This document shows, piece after piece, positions 41,347 through 50,332 of a stretch of DNA of 64,000 nt. The notes below the pieces were generated by a model. It searched no databases, was not told where the DNA came from, and saw only the letters and a list, made by a program, of their open reading frames with translations. The stretch covers positions 62,001-126,000 of the forward strand of contig NZ_CAAHFN010000131.1 of NCBI RefSeq assembly GCF_900961225.1. Reading direction: 5' to 3'. Position numbers and translations under genes: made by a program. The stretch's first letter is position 1, and each line of letters opens with the position of its first letter. The stretch comes from Modicisalibacter radicis (GTDB taxonomy: Bacteria > Pseudomonadota > Gammaproteobacteria > Pseudomonadales > Halomonadaceae).

Positions 41347-42879
41347 TCACTCCCTTGTCGATGAGGTGGCGGAAGTCGGTGCGGCAGCGGTCACGTCCAG
41401 CGTGCCCGAGGCATGGGAGCGCCGGCTTTTCTGGGCCAGGAAGCTCAGGGCGATGAAAAGCAGCGCGGCAATGAACCAGCCGGGAAGCGCGACGAAGAAG
41501 ATTTCGATGTCGGCAAACTGCACCAGGCCCAGGCAGATCGCCAGCGTGATCAGCCAGGCGCCCAATACCGGCATGGTCAGCGTGTGCCCGGCCTGTTCGG
41601 CGTAGAAGCGGGTCAGACCGAGCTTCGGAAGTACCCAGTAATCGATGAATATCACCGCGCCGATCGGCATCAGCAGCAGGCCGTAGAGCGCCACGAAGCC
41701 CAGCAGCTGCATCGCCACCCCCGGGAACATCGCCACGAAGGTGGTCAACAGCCCGGTGCCGATCGTGACCCGGAAGCGCGAGACATGCGGCACGATGGCC
41801 TGAAAGGCCAGCCCGGCGCGATAGATGGTCGGGTTGGCGGTGGTCCAGCCGGCAATGATCACGCAGATCAACCCCGCCACACCCAGCGCCTGGTCGGCCA
41901 GCGGGCCGGGCAGCGGGTTCGGAATGTTGCCGGCCCGGGCGGCACTGACGACTGCTGACTCCGACGTCAGCCCGGCCTGGTACATCTGGAAGGCGAACAG
42001 CATGGAAGCCGCCAGCCAGGCCATGAAGTGGCCCACGTACATGCCCGCGGCGGAGGCGATGCTGTACCAGCTCTTGCGGGCGAAGCGCAGCACCGACAGA
42101 TCGGCCATGCCGACATGCATCGCCATGTTGGCGAACCAGGCGAAGAAGATCACATGCCAGAGGGTGAAGTCCGGCTGCCCGGGCACGTGCACCCCGGTCC
42201 AGATCGCTGTCTCGGCCAGTGCCCATAGGTCGCCGGCGGAGCCGACCTCGGTGCCGGTGGCATCGATGAACCATTTCAGCGAGACGATACCGAAACCCAG
42301 GAAGATCAGAACCATCCACGGGGCGGCGATGTTGGCGAACCAGGAAACGAAGCGATAGCCGTAGGCCGCCACGATGGTGATAAACGCACCCACCACGAGC
42401 ACGGCGAGCACCCAGCCGAGGCTGTTGGGCGCCAGGTCCGCCAGGGTGGGTAGCGGGAAGCCGAACCACACCCCCACCGCGGTTGCCGACACGGTGATCA
42501 TCGCGCCGGCCAGAAAGCAGAACGCCAGACCGTTGGCCAGGTTGTAGAGGATCACGGTATGGCGGCCGGCGATCTTCTCGAGCTGGTAGTAGAGCGTCAG
42601 GCGCGCCCGGGTACCGATGGGGGCGGTGAGCAGCATCCAGCTCAGTACCGCAAGCGCGTTGCCGACGATAAGGCCGACGACAACATCGAAGGCCGACACG
42701 CCGGCGAGCACGAACAGCGGGCCGATCATCAGTTCGGTACCGGCGGTATGCTCGCCGGCATACATGCCGATGAAGTTCTTGAAGCCGAGTCGTGATCGCT
42801 CGGGCACGGGCTGGCGTTCGTACTCGCCGCCGACGGCGGTCGGGTCGTTATCCGCGGTATCAGGGGTCATGTCGCTCAT
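41347..42879 (-). CDS. NCS1/purine-cytosine permease-like transporter, candidate L-rhamnose importer
   Basis: A 510-residue integral membrane protein with about 12 helices. The pattern GLIVGNALAVLSWMLLTAPI, ARLTLYYQLEKIAG, GWTTANPTIYRAGLAFQ and AVIFIDYWVLPKLGL is that of the nucleobase:cation symporter-1 superfamily. Start ATG 42879 follows GGAGGT. It is the seventh gene of a minus-strand run for L-rhamnose catabolism and no other importer lies in that run. NCS1 members normally carry nucleobases, hydantoins or vitamins, so sugar transport is inferred only from context. Confidence 0.82.
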   Translation of the reverse strand: MSDMTPDTADNDPTAVGGEYERQPVPERSRLGFKNFIGMYAGEHTAGTELMIGPLFVLAGVSAFDVVVGLIVGNALAVLSWMLLTAPIGTRARLTLYYQLEKIAGRHTVILYNLANGLAFCFLAGAMITVSATAVGVWFGFPLPTLADLAPNSLGWVLAVLVVGAFITIVAAYGYRFVSWFANIAAPWMVLIFLGFGIVSLKWFIDATGTEVGSAGDLWALAETAIWTGVHVPGQPDFTLWHVIFFAWFANMAMHVGMADLSVLRFARKSWYSIASAAGMYVGHFMAWLAASMLFAFQMYQAGLTSESAVVSAARAGNIPNPLPGPLADQALGVAGLICVIIAGWTTANPTIYRAGLAFQAIVPHVSRFRVTIGTGLLTTFVAMFPGVAMQLLGFVALYGLLLMPIGAVIFIDYWVLPKLGLTRFYAEQAGHTLTMPVLGAWLITLAICLGLVQFADIEIFFVALPGWFIAALLFIALSFLAQKSRRSHASGTLDVTAAAPTSATSSTRE

Positions 42880-42914
42880 GGCGCATACCTCCATTGTTGT
42901 GATTGTCGTCGGGC

Positions 42915-44354
42915 TCAGGTCTCGAGATAGACCACATGGCTGCGGGTGTACTCGTAGAGGCCGTGCTTGCCGTCGGCGCCGCCGATCCCCGACTTGCGGG
43001 TGCCGGCGTGGAAGCCCTGCATTGCCTCGAAGTTCTCGCGGTTGACGTAGGTCTCGCCGTAGTCGATCTCGCGGCAGGCGTGCATGGCGCGGGCCAGGCT
43101 GCGGGTATAGACCGACGAGGTCAGACCGTAGTCGGAGTCGTTGGCGAGGGTGATCGCCTCGTCGAGATCGTCGACGATCTGGATCGGCAGCACCGGACCG
43201 AAGATCTCGCGGCGCATGATCTCCATGTCGCTGCGGCAGCCGCTGAGCACCGTGGGCTGGTAGTGAAAGCCGGCGCCCAGATCGGCGACCCGGCCGCCTG
43301 TCAGCAGTTCGGCGCCGTCCTGGGTGGCGCGTTCGACCATCGCGGCGACCTTGTCCAGCCCCTCGCGGTTGATCAGCGGACCCATCTCGATATCCGGCTG
43401 GGCCAACGGGTCGCCGTAGGTGGTATCGGCCATGGCGCGGGCGATCTTGTCGGCGAACTCGTCGGCGACGCCGCGCTGCACGTAGACCCGCTCGGCGCAG
43501 TTGCAGACCTGGCCGGTGTTGATGATCCGCGAGGCGCGAATGGCCTTCACGGCCAGGTCGATGTCGGCATCGTCGAGGACGATGGCCGGGGCCTTGCCGC
43601 CCAGTTCGAGGTTGACCTTGGTGATGTTGTCGGCGGCGCTGCGCATGATCCGCGAACCGGTATCGACGCTGCCGGTGAAGCTGATCATGTCGACCAGCGG
43701 ACTCGCCGTCAGCGCCTGGCCGGTGCTGGCGCCGTCGCCGCTGATGACGTTGAACACCCCGGCGGGCAGCCCGACCTGGTCGAGCAGGCGGGTGAATTCG
43801 AAGCAGTTGTTGGGTGTCTCCTCGCTGGGCTTGATCACCACGGTATTGCCGGTGACCAGCGCCGGCGCCATCTTGCGGGCGATCAAAAAGAACGGGAAGT
43901 TCCACGGCAGGATGCCGGCGACCACGCCGAGCGGCTTGCGAAACAGGAAGATATTCTCGCCGGGGCGGTCGCTCTCGATGATCTCGCCTTCGATGCGCCG
44001 CGCCCACTCGGCCATGTAGTCGAGATAGTCGGCGGTGAAGTTGACCTCGACCTCGGCCAGCCCCGAGACCTTGCCCTGTTCCTCGGTGATCACTCGCGCC
44101 AGGGTCTTGGCCTCGCCGCGGATCCTGTCGGCAAGCAGACGCAGGTAGTTGGCACGCTCCACGGCGGGCAGCCGCGCCCAGGCCGGCTGGGCGTCGTGGG
44201 CCGCGCTCAGCGCCCGCTCGACATCGGCCCCGGCGGATGCCGGGACGCGCGAGAGGCGTTCGCCGTTGGCCGGGTTGCGCACCTCGAGGTAGTCGTTCGC
44301 CTCCACGAAGGTGCCGTTGATGTAGTTCCGGTAGGTCCTGTTATTGCCGTTCAT
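42915..44354 (-). CDS. aldA: Lactaldehyde dehydrogenase (AldA)
   Basis: A 479-residue aldehyde dehydrogenase, the exact length of E. coli AldA. The catalytic Cys is in NTGQVCNCAERVYV, a sequence characteristic of AldA, with the Glu in NLELGGKAP and NAD-binding PWNFPFF and FTGSVDTG. It oxidises L-lactaldehyde to L-lactate with NAD+. That aldehyde is the product of the aldolase encoded just upstream, so it is the last step of the rhamnose pathway. GGAG stands eight bases before ATG 44354. Confidence 0.95.
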   Translation of the reverse strand: MNGNNRTYRNYINGTFVEANDYLEVRNPANGERLSRVPASAGADVERALSAAHDAQPAWARLPAVERANYLRLLADRIRGEAKTLARVITEEQGKVSGLAEVEVNFTADYLDYMAEWARRIEGEIIESDRPGENIFLFRKPLGVVAGILPWNFPFFLIARKMAPALVTGNTVVIKPSEETPNNCFEFTRLLDQVGLPAGVFNVISGDGASTGQALTASPLVDMISFTGSVDTGSRIMRSAADNITKVNLELGGKAPAIVLDDADIDLAVKAIRASRIINTGQVCNCAERVYVQRGVADEFADKIARAMADTTYGDPLAQPDIEMGPLINREGLDKVAAMVERATQDGAELLTGGRVADLGAGFHYQPTVLSGCRSDMEIMRREIFGPVLPIQIVDDLDEAITLANDSDYGLTSSVYTRSLARAMHACREIDYGETYVNRENFEAMQGFHAGTRKSGIGGADGKHGLYEYTRSHVVYLET

Positions 44355-44400
44355 GTCATGACTCCGTTGATTGTCGCCTTTATTGCGGAGGCGCCGCGGT

Positions 44401-45198
44401 TCAATAGGTGCTCGAAGAGCCCGGGGGCGGCGTATCGGACGTGTAGCGGGCCAGCGTCTGCCGGGCGGCCTGGCGCAGCAGGCTGATGTCGATGCCCACG
44501 GCGATGAAGTCGAAGCCCCACTCGGCATAGCGGCGGGCGTCCGCCTCGGCCGGGGCGAGGATGCCGGCGGCCTTGCCAGCCGCCCGGGTGGCCTCGAAGG
44601 CGCGGCGTATCATCGCCTGGACATCGGCGTGCCCGGGGTTGCCGACATGGCCGGCGCCGGTGGAGAGGTCGGCGGGGCCGACGAACACCGCATCGACCCC
44701 GTCCACGGCGGCGATCGCCTCGACGTTGTCGATGCCCGTGGGCGATTCCACCTGAACGATCAGGCACAACTCCCGGTGGGCCGTCTCGATGTAGTCGGCA
44801 ACGGCGTCCCAGCGGGTGGCGCGGGTCAGGCCGCCGCCCACGCCGCGAATACCGTGGGGCGGAAAGCGCGTGGCGCGCACCAGCGCCTCGGCCTGCTCGG
44901 CGCTGTCGACCATCGGTACCATCAGCGTCTGGACGCCGATATCGAGCAGTTGCTTGATCAACGCCGGGTCGTGGCTGACCGCACGGACCACCGGCGCACT
45001 GGGATAGGGCGCCACGGCCTGTAGCTGGCCGAGCACCGCCGGTACCGGATTGGGGGCATGTTCGCCGTCGATCAGCAGCCAGTCGAAGCCGGTGGTGGCG
45101 AGGATCTCGGTGGCATAGGCGGTGCCGAAGCCGGCCCAGCAGCCATAGCGGGGCTCGCCGTCGAGCGCTGCCTTGAATGGGTTTCTGGGGAGTTCCAC
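44401..45198 (-). CDS. rhmA: 2-keto-3-deoxy-L-rhamnonate aldolase (HpcH/HpaI family)
   Basis: A 265-residue class II aldolase. It has DWLLIDGEHAPNP, VRAVSHDPALIKQLLDIGVQTLMVP (shortened here by the family core), the metal-binding Glu in VQVESPTG and Asp region VFVGPADLS. The family cleaves 2-keto-3-deoxy acids to pyruvate and an aldehyde. With a rhamnonate dehydratase and lactaldehyde dehydrogenase in the same run, the product pair should be pyruvate and L-lactaldehyde. It lies 46 bases upstream of aldA. Confidence 0.92.
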   Translation of the reverse strand: MELPRNPFKAALDGEPRYGCWAGFGTAYATEILATTGFDWLLIDGEHAPNPVPAVLGQLQAVAPYPSAPVVRAVSHDPALIKQLLDIGVQTLMVPMVDSAEQAEALVRATRFPPHGIRGVGGGLTRATRWDAVADYIETAHRELCLIVQVESPTGIDNVEAIAAVDGVDAVFVGPADLSTGAGHVGNPGHADVQAMIRRAFEATRAAGKAAGILAPAEADARRYAEWGFDFIAVGIDISLLRQAARQTLARYTSDTPPPGSSSTY

Positions 45199-45207
45199 GG
45201 TCGGCTC

Positions 45208-45978
45208 CTATTGCAGGTTGACGAACATGCCGCCATCGACCAGCAGCGAGGCGCCGGTGACGTAAGCGGCCATGTCGGAAGCCAGGAAAGCGACGGGACC
45301 GGCCAGGTCCTCCGGCCGGCCCAGCCGGCCCAGCGGCGTGCGGCCGATCATGTAGTCGCGCTTTTCGGTGTCGGCCAGATCGTCCTTGTTGATGTCGGTC
45401 TCGATGGTGCCGGGCAGCACGGCATTGCAGCGGATACCGTAGGGGCCCAGCGCGATGGCGCAGGACTGCATCAGCGACACCAGCCCGGCCTTGGTCGGGG
45501 TGTAGTGGGTCTGCATGCCCCCGCCGACCAGCGCGCTGATCGAGCTCACCGCGATGATCGCGCCGCCGCGGCCCTGGTCCTTCATGCGGTTGGCCGCGGC
45601 CTGAACGGCGAAGTAGGCGCCGTTGAGGTTGGTGTTGACGGTCTCCAGGTAGGTCTCGCGGGGCATGTCCAGGAACGCGTGGAACGGGCAGATGCCGGCG
45701 TTGTTGACGAACACGTCGACGCCGCCGAAATGCGTGACCGCGGCGTCGACCAGCTTGTCGCCGGTGTCCGGGTCGCCGGCGGGGGCGCCGACTGCACTGG
45801 CGTCGCGGCCCAGCGCGCGAATCTCCGCGATCAACTCATCGACCAGCGGGCGGCTCGCCTCGCTGCCGCTGTAGCCGATGACCACGTCGGCACCCTGCCG
45901 GGCGCACTCGAGGGCGACGGCGCGACCGATGCCGCGCGAGGCGCCGGTGATGATGACGGTCTTGTCGTTGAGCAGCAT
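45208..45978 (-). CDS. L-rhamnose 1-dehydrogenase (SDR)
   Basis: A 256-residue SDR enzyme: LNDKTVIITGASRGIGRAVA, NNAGICPFHAF, a VSSISALVGGG Ser motif, YTPTK with catalytic Tyr and Lys, and LPGTIETDINKDDL. This pattern matches NAD(P)-dependent L-rhamnose 1-dehydrogenases, which form L-rhamnono-1,4-lactone. ATG 45978 after AGGAG is preferred over an ATG at 45996 that overlaps the stop of the upstream gene. It is nine bases from the aldolase gene. It is the first oxidation of the pathway. Confidence 0.92.
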   Translation of the reverse strand: MLLNDKTVIITGASRGIGRAVALECARQGADVVIGYSGSEASRPLVDELIAEIRALGRDASAVGAPAGDPDTGDKLVDAAVTHFGGVDVFVNNAGICPFHAFLDMPRETYLETVNTNLNGAYFAVQAAANRMKDQGRGGAIIAVSSISALVGGGMQTHYTPTKAGLVSLMQSCAIALGPYGIRCNAVLPGTIETDINKDDLADTEKRDYMIGRTPLGRLGRPEDLAGPVAFLASDMAAYVTGASLLVDGGMFVNLQ

Positions 45979-45992
45979 GGCGGGCTCCTGAG

Positions 45993-46898
45993 TCATGAAG
46001 TCTGCGTCTCGTTGTTCGAGGGAAGGCGATAGAGGCGCCGGGCATTGTCGACGAACAGCGCCTGCTTCTCGTCCGGCGAGGCATCGGCGACGATGTCCGC
46101 ATAGGCGTTCCAGACATCGGCGTAGCGGGCGTAGAGGCCATCGACCGGGAAGTTGGAGGCGAATAGGCAGCGCGCCACGCCGAAGGCGTCGATCGCCTCG
46201 AGGATCAGCGGCCTGACGCTGCCGATCGTCCAGTGGTGGTCGAGCATGCCGAAACCGCTGAGCTTGATGGCGACATTGTCGCGCTCGGCCAGCTCGCGCA
46301 GGCCGTCGCGCCAGGCCCGCCAGCCGGCCACGCCGTGGCGGTCGACGTACATCCCGGCATGATTGAGCAGGAACAGGGTCTCGGGATGCTCGCCGGCAAG
46401 GCGTGCCGCCTGCGGCATCTGGGAGGGATAGATCTGCAGGTCGAACGACAAGCCATGACGCTCGAGCAGGCGGAAATTGTCGCGCCAGCCCGGCTCGTCC
46501 ATGTAGTGGCGGCCGACGTAGTCATAGTGCGGATCGGCGTGCACGTTGAGAATCTGGCGCACGCCGCGTACCCGTGGGCTCAGCGCGAGCTGCTCCTCGA
46601 TCACCCGCGCGGCGTCCAATCGCGAGAAATCGGCGCCGATTACCAGTGCGGAGGGCAGGGTGTCGTCGTCGAGTCCCGCCAGCCAGCGGGTCTCCTTGAC
46701 CGGGTCGACGGCGTCGGCCTCGATATGCACGGCACCGAGCAGGTCGATGTCGTCACTCTCATTGCACAGGTCGGCGGGGCCGTAGTCGCGGGCCATCGGC
46801 CGATAGTCGCCGAGCAGGTTGGGCTCGGGGTGCTCGAGCCAGGGCTGGTTGCCTAGGCCGAGGTTCCAGAAGTGCACGTGAGCATCGATCACTTGCAT
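45993..46898 (-). CDS. L-rhamnono-1,4-lactonase (amidohydrolase family 2)
   Basis: A 301-residue TIM-barrel hydrolase with the metal motif DAHVHFW at the N-terminus, GADFSRLDA, RGVRQILNVHADP, NHAGMYVDR and ASNFPVDGLY with the conserved Asp. The family includes sugar lactonases such as those for L-rhamnonolactone and L-fuconolactone. Two ATGs fit: 46907 overlaps the rhaM stop and 46898 has AAGGA at nine bases. It hydrolyses the lactone to L-rhamnonate in this pathway. Confidence 0.9.
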   Translation of the reverse strand: MQVIDAHVHFWNLGLGNQPWLEHPEPNLLGDYRPMARDYGPADLCNESDDIDLLGAVHIEADAVDPVKETRWLAGLDDDTLPSALVIGADFSRLDAARVIEEQLALSPRVRGVRQILNVHADPHYDYVGRHYMDEPGWRDNFRLLERHGLSFDLQIYPSQMPQAARLAGEHPETLFLLNHAGMYVDRHGVAGWRAWRDGLRELAERDNVAIKLSGFGMLDHHWTIGSVRPLILEAIDAFGVARCLFASNFPVDGLYARYADVWNAYADIVADASPDEKQALFVDNARRLYRLPSNNETQTS

Positions 46899-46903
46899 GG
46901 TCG

Positions 46904-47227
46904 TCATTCCTTGGGCAGTAACGTGAACACCTCGTCCAGCGCCACGCTCTGCGGCGAGGCGTCCGGTTCGGTGTCCATGATATCGGCCATGGCGTGCCAC
47001 CAGCGCTGCATCACCGGCAACGCCGGCAGGTCGTCGACGCGGTGGTTCTCGGCGAGCCACATGAGCGCGAACAGGTGGCGCGACTCCGGGTCGAGGAAGA
47101 TGCGGTACTCCTCGACACCCGCTTCGCGCAGGGCCTCGACCAGCTCGGGCCAGATGTCATCGTGACGCCGCCGGTACTCGGCTTCCTGGCCCGGCTGCAG
47201 GGTCATGCGAAAGGCGCGGATCGGCAT
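46904..47227 (-). CDS. rhaM: L-rhamnose mutarotase (RhaM)
   Basis: A 107-residue ferredoxin-like alpha/beta protein. It has FRMTLQPGQEAEYRRRHDDI with the conserved His, VEEYRIFLDPESRHLFALM and the C-terminal tryptophan pair in QRWWHAMADIMDTEPD. These are conserved positions of RhaM/YiiL, which interconverts alpha- and beta-L-rhamnose. It provides the anomer used by the dehydrogenase. It overlaps or abuts its neighbours closely, so it is one operon with them. Confidence 0.95.
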   Translation of the reverse strand: MPIRAFRMTLQPGQEAEYRRRHDDIWPELVEALREAGVEEYRIFLDPESRHLFALMWLAENHRVDDLPALPVMQRWWHAMADIMDTEPDASPQSVALDEVFTLLPKE

Positions 47228-47243
47228 CGCGGCGTTCTCCCGG

Positions 47244-48428
47244 TCAATGTTCGTAGGGACGGGCGAGCTGGCTTTCGGGATTCAGGCGCACCCCGAAGCC
47301 GGGCGCATCGAGCATTGATGCCCGCATGCGGCCGTTCTCCGGCACCGGCTCATCGAGCAGCAGCGGGTTGAACATCGGCACCACCTCGTCGGCCTCGGGC
47401 GCCATCATCAGGAACTCGGCGAACGGGCTATTGTGGCGGGTGATCACGAAGTGGTAGCTGTAGACAGAGGAGCCGTGCGGCACGACCAGCTTGTTGTGGG
47501 CGTCGGCCAGCGCCGAGATCTTGATCAGTTCGGTGATCCCGCCGCACCAGCCGACATCGGGCTGGATGATGTCGCAGCAGTCCATTTCCAGCAGCATGCG
47601 GAAGCCCCAGCGGGTCGCCTCGTGCTCGCCGGTATTGACCAGCATGCCCGGCGGCACCTTGCGCTTGAGTTCGGCATAGCCCCAGTAGTCGTCCGGCGGC
47701 AGGGCTTCCTCGATCCATTTGAGATTGAATTCGCGAGCGCCTTGGGCGAGCCGCGTGGCGTAGTTGATGTCGAGGCTCATCCAGCAGTCGAACATCAGCC
47801 AGAAGTCGTCGCCGACCTTCTCGCGCATGTCGGCGAGCTGGGCGAGATTCCTGGCGAGTCCTTCGTCACCCTCGGCGGGTCCGTGCTTGAGCGGCATCTT
47901 GCCGCCGATGAAGCCCATCTGCCGGGCCAGGTCGGGGCGCGCGCCGGTGGCGTAGAAGGTCAGCTCGTCGCGCACCGGGCCGCCGAGCATGGCATGTACC
48001 GGCTCTTGGCGAATCTTGCCGAGCAGGTCCCATAGCGCCAGATCGACGCCGGAGAGGGTGTTGAGCACCACACCCTTGCGGCCGTAGAAGAGCGTGGCGT
48101 TGAACATCTGGTCCCAGATCTTCTCGATGTCGGTGACCTTCCGGCCTTCGAGGAAGCGTGCCAGGTGCTTCTCGACGATGAAGGCGCCGATCTCGCCGGC
48201 GGTGGTCACCGCGAAGCCGACCGTGCCGTCGCTGGCCTCGACCTCGACGACCAGGGTGCCCAGCACGTTGAGCCCGAAGCTCTTGCGGGTCATGCGGAAC
48301 TCGGGGTACTTGCTCATCGGTGTCGCGATCTGGCCGTCGATCCAATGGCCATCGCCCTGATCGTGATAGTCGGCACCGCCGCCGCGGACGGTATAGGCGC
48401 GAACCTGCTTGATGGTGGGCATCGGCAT
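47244..48428 (-). CDS. rhmD: L-rhamnonate dehydratase (RhmD)
   Basis: A 394-residue enolase-superfamily enzyme. The N-terminal capping domain (ADYHDQGDGHWIDGQIATPM) is followed by a barrel with WLMFDCWMSLDINYA (metal-ligand Asp), WIEEALPPDDYWGY (Glu), NTGEHEATRWGF and DIIQPDVGWCGGITE, then VPHGSSVYSYHFV with the acid/base His. These match RhmD, which dehydrates L-rhamnonate to 2-keto-3-deoxy-L-rhamnonate. ATG 48428 follows AAAGGACA. It is the first gene of the rhamnose run and diverges from a LysR gene. Confidence 0.95.
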   Translation of the reverse strand: MPMPTIKQVRAYTVRGGGADYHDQGDGHWIDGQIATPMSKYPEFRMTRKSFGLNVLGTLVVEVEASDGTVGFAVTTAGEIGAFIVEKHLARFLEGRKVTDIEKIWDQMFNATLFYGRKGVVLNTLSGVDLALWDLLGKIRQEPVHAMLGGPVRDELTFYATGARPDLARQMGFIGGKMPLKHGPAEGDEGLARNLAQLADMREKVGDDFWLMFDCWMSLDINYATRLAQGAREFNLKWIEEALPPDDYWGYAELKRKVPPGMLVNTGEHEATRWGFRMLLEMDCCDIIQPDVGWCGGITELIKISALADAHNKLVVPHGSSVYSYHFVITRHNSPFAEFLMMAPEADEVVPMFNPLLLDEPVPENGRMRASMLDAPGFGVRLNPESQLARPYEH

Positions 48429-48447
48429 GGGCTGTCCTTTCGAATGG

Positions 48448-48471
48448 CTTCTGACAAATGACTTCTGACAA
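48448..48471. promoter_or_regulatory. Tandem CTTCTGACAA repeat before rhmD
   Basis: CTTCTGACAA occurs at 48448-48457 and again at 48462-48471, a 14-base period, 20 bases upstream of the rhmD start at 48428. It could be part of a regulator site or leader in the divergent lysR-rhmD region. Confidence 0.4.
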
Positions 48472-48705
48472 GTAGTGCGTGCTGGCAATAGATACGCGCT
48501 GGGGGGAACGCTGACCAATACACAAGTCGTCACGCTCGATACCTTTTGGGTATCGGAAGGCATCGACCAGCAGAGCCATGCGACTTACAGCCCGGCCTTG
48601 CTATACAGGGAGTACAAGCCAGTTAGACCAATGTCGCAGGGCTCGAAGCTGAGATAGACAGCCGTTATCGGTAGGCTGATTACCTCCTCGACCAGGAACG
48701 CTCCC

Positions 48706-49671
48706 ATGTCGGATTCGACCCGCCAGGCGATGCTGCTCAATCGGCTGCGCTACAAGCACCTGCTGCTGATCGCCCTGCTCGATGAACATCGCAACCTGCA
48801 CCAGGTGGCACGCGCGCTGAACATGTCGCAGCCGGCGGCGACGCGCATGTTGCGCGAGATCGAGGCCACCTTCGAGTGTCAGCTGTTCGAGCGCACGAGC
48901 CGGGGGGTCAGGCCGACCCGGCTGGGCGAGGTGCTGATCGAGTTCGCTGACAGTGCGTTGAACCGGCTCGGTCGTTGCGCCGAGGCCTTGCACCGCCATC
49001 AGCTGGGCGACCAGGGCCAGCTGGTGCTGGGGACGATCATGGGCGCGGCACCGGATCTGGTGGCGGAAGCGGTTATCGAGATGAAGCGTCAGCGGCCGTT
49101 GTTGCAGGTGCGCATGCTGGGCGAGACCAGCGACCAGTTGGTGGAGTTGCTGGCCCAGAACAAGATCGACATCGCCATCGCCCGCTACGTGACGGCACTG
49201 CAGCACAACCTGTTCGACTTCGAGTCGCTGGGTAACGAAACGATGCTGGCCGTGGTGCGTAGCGGCCATCCCCTGGCCAATGAACGCTCGCTCTCGTTGG
49301 CCACGCTGCTCGATGAATGGCCCTGGATCCTGCAACCGCTGGAAAGCCCGGCGCGCCAGGTTCTGGAAAAGGAGTTCGAGCTTGCCGGACTGATGTCGCC
49401 CCGCGATATCATCGAGTGCGGTTCGATCTTTGCCGCGTTGCAACTGGTCAAGCGCGGCGACGGTGTCCTGGCGATGCCCGAATCGGTGCTGCGCGACTAT
49501 CTGGGGTTCGGTGCGATCAAGGCCCTGCCCATCGCGGTGGGCAAGACGCTATCGCCCTTCGGCATCCTGACCCGCAAGAACGAATCGCTCAGTGAGCCGG
49601 TACGTTGCTTTTGCGATATCCTGCGGGCCATGGCCGATCACCCCGGCGAGACACCTCAGGCGCCGGTCTAG
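48706..49671 (+). CDS. LysR-family regulator, probable control of the rhamnose operon
   Basis: A 321-residue LysR protein of the GbpR-like group. The HTH is YKHLLLIALLDEHRNLHQVA, then NMSQPAATRMLREIE, and the effector domain has LVLGTIMGAAPDLVAEAV, DIAIARYVTAL and CGSIFAALQLVKRGDGVLAMP. ATG 48706 follows AGGAACG. It is divergent from rhmD with a 277-base shared promoter region. In GbpR-type systems the inducers are sugars. Rhamnose or an intermediate is a reasonable guess. Confidence 0.9.
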   Translation: MSDSTRQAMLLNRLRYKHLLLIALLDEHRNLHQVARALNMSQPAATRMLREIEATFECQLFERTSRGVRPTRLGEVLIEFADSALNRLGRCAEALHRHQLGDQGQLVLGTIMGAAPDLVAEAVIEMKRQRPLLQVRMLGETSDQLVELLAQNKIDIAIARYVTALQHNLFDFESLGNETMLAVVRSGHPLANERSLSLATLLDEWPWILQPLESPARQVLEKEFELAGLMSPRDIIECGSIFAALQLVKRGDGVLAMPESVLRDYLGFGAIKALPIAVGKTLSPFGILTRKNESLSEPVRCFCDILRAMADHPGETPQAPV

Positions 49672-49885
49672 GCACCATGAACGCCTCTCGACGCGCCGGT
49701 TCGGCATGCCCGCCGGGTCGGTGGACGTGGCCCTTGTTGTGACTTGTCGATTTCTCGCGGTAAAGCCGAAAGTTTATTTGCGCCGGTGCAACCTGGATTG
49801 TTGCGGGGCAGCGTGGCTCGGCGTATGAAGGTGAGAGGCAGTCGTTTGCCTCCAGGATCGCTTCGCCACACAAAGGAATGTCCTC

Positions 49886-50242
49886 ATGCGCAAGAAACAA
49901 CCGTTCCCCGCTTTCCCCATGAATCCCGCCGACATGTTCGATGTCTGGAAGGTCGGCATCACGGCTTTCGAGCTGTGGTCCACGTCGCTGTCGACGATCG
50001 CCATGCGCAACAACCTCTGGTCCACCCAGGCGCCCACCGACGCCAGGATGATCAGGGAGAACCAGCGCATGGTGACCGAGAAGCTCGAGGCCTGCATGGA
50101 GGTCGGCTTCGAGATGCAAAAGGCCATGCTGGGCATGGCCACCGGCCAGTTCTCGCCCTGGTGGATAACCAGCCAGCGCACCATGAAGCCCCTGCATCGG
50201 CGCACCACCGCCAATTCGCGGCGGCTTTCCAATGGTCGCTGA
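49886..50242 (+). CDS. Phasin-like small helical protein
   Basis: A 118-residue protein beginning MRKKQPFPAFPMNPADMFDV, followed by long amphipathic helices with Met, Ala and Trp (FELWSTSLSTIAMRNNLWS, EKLEACMEVGFEMQKAML, GQFSPWW) and a basic tail. The makeup recalls phasin-like and granule-associated proteins, but no family signature was identified. AGGAATG is near the start. No polyhydroxyalkanoate gene is adjacent. Confidence 0.65.
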   Translation: MRKKQPFPAFPMNPADMFDVWKVGITAFELWSTSLSTIAMRNNLWSTQAPTDARMIRENQRMVTEKLEACMEVGFEMQKAMLGMATGQFSPWWITSQRTMKPLHRRTTANSRRLSNGR

Positions 50243-50332
50243 ATGGCCGATAGGCTGGCGATGTATTGAAGTTTGCGCCTCAGGCCGCCATTGACAGAGA
50301 TGGACAGCAGTCAATCAGCCAAGGAGAGCGTC

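Noticed and set aside
42903..44486. 527-codon plus-strand frame opposite aldA
   Set aside because: AldA motifs are complete on the minus strand, and the plus frame has shadow composition.
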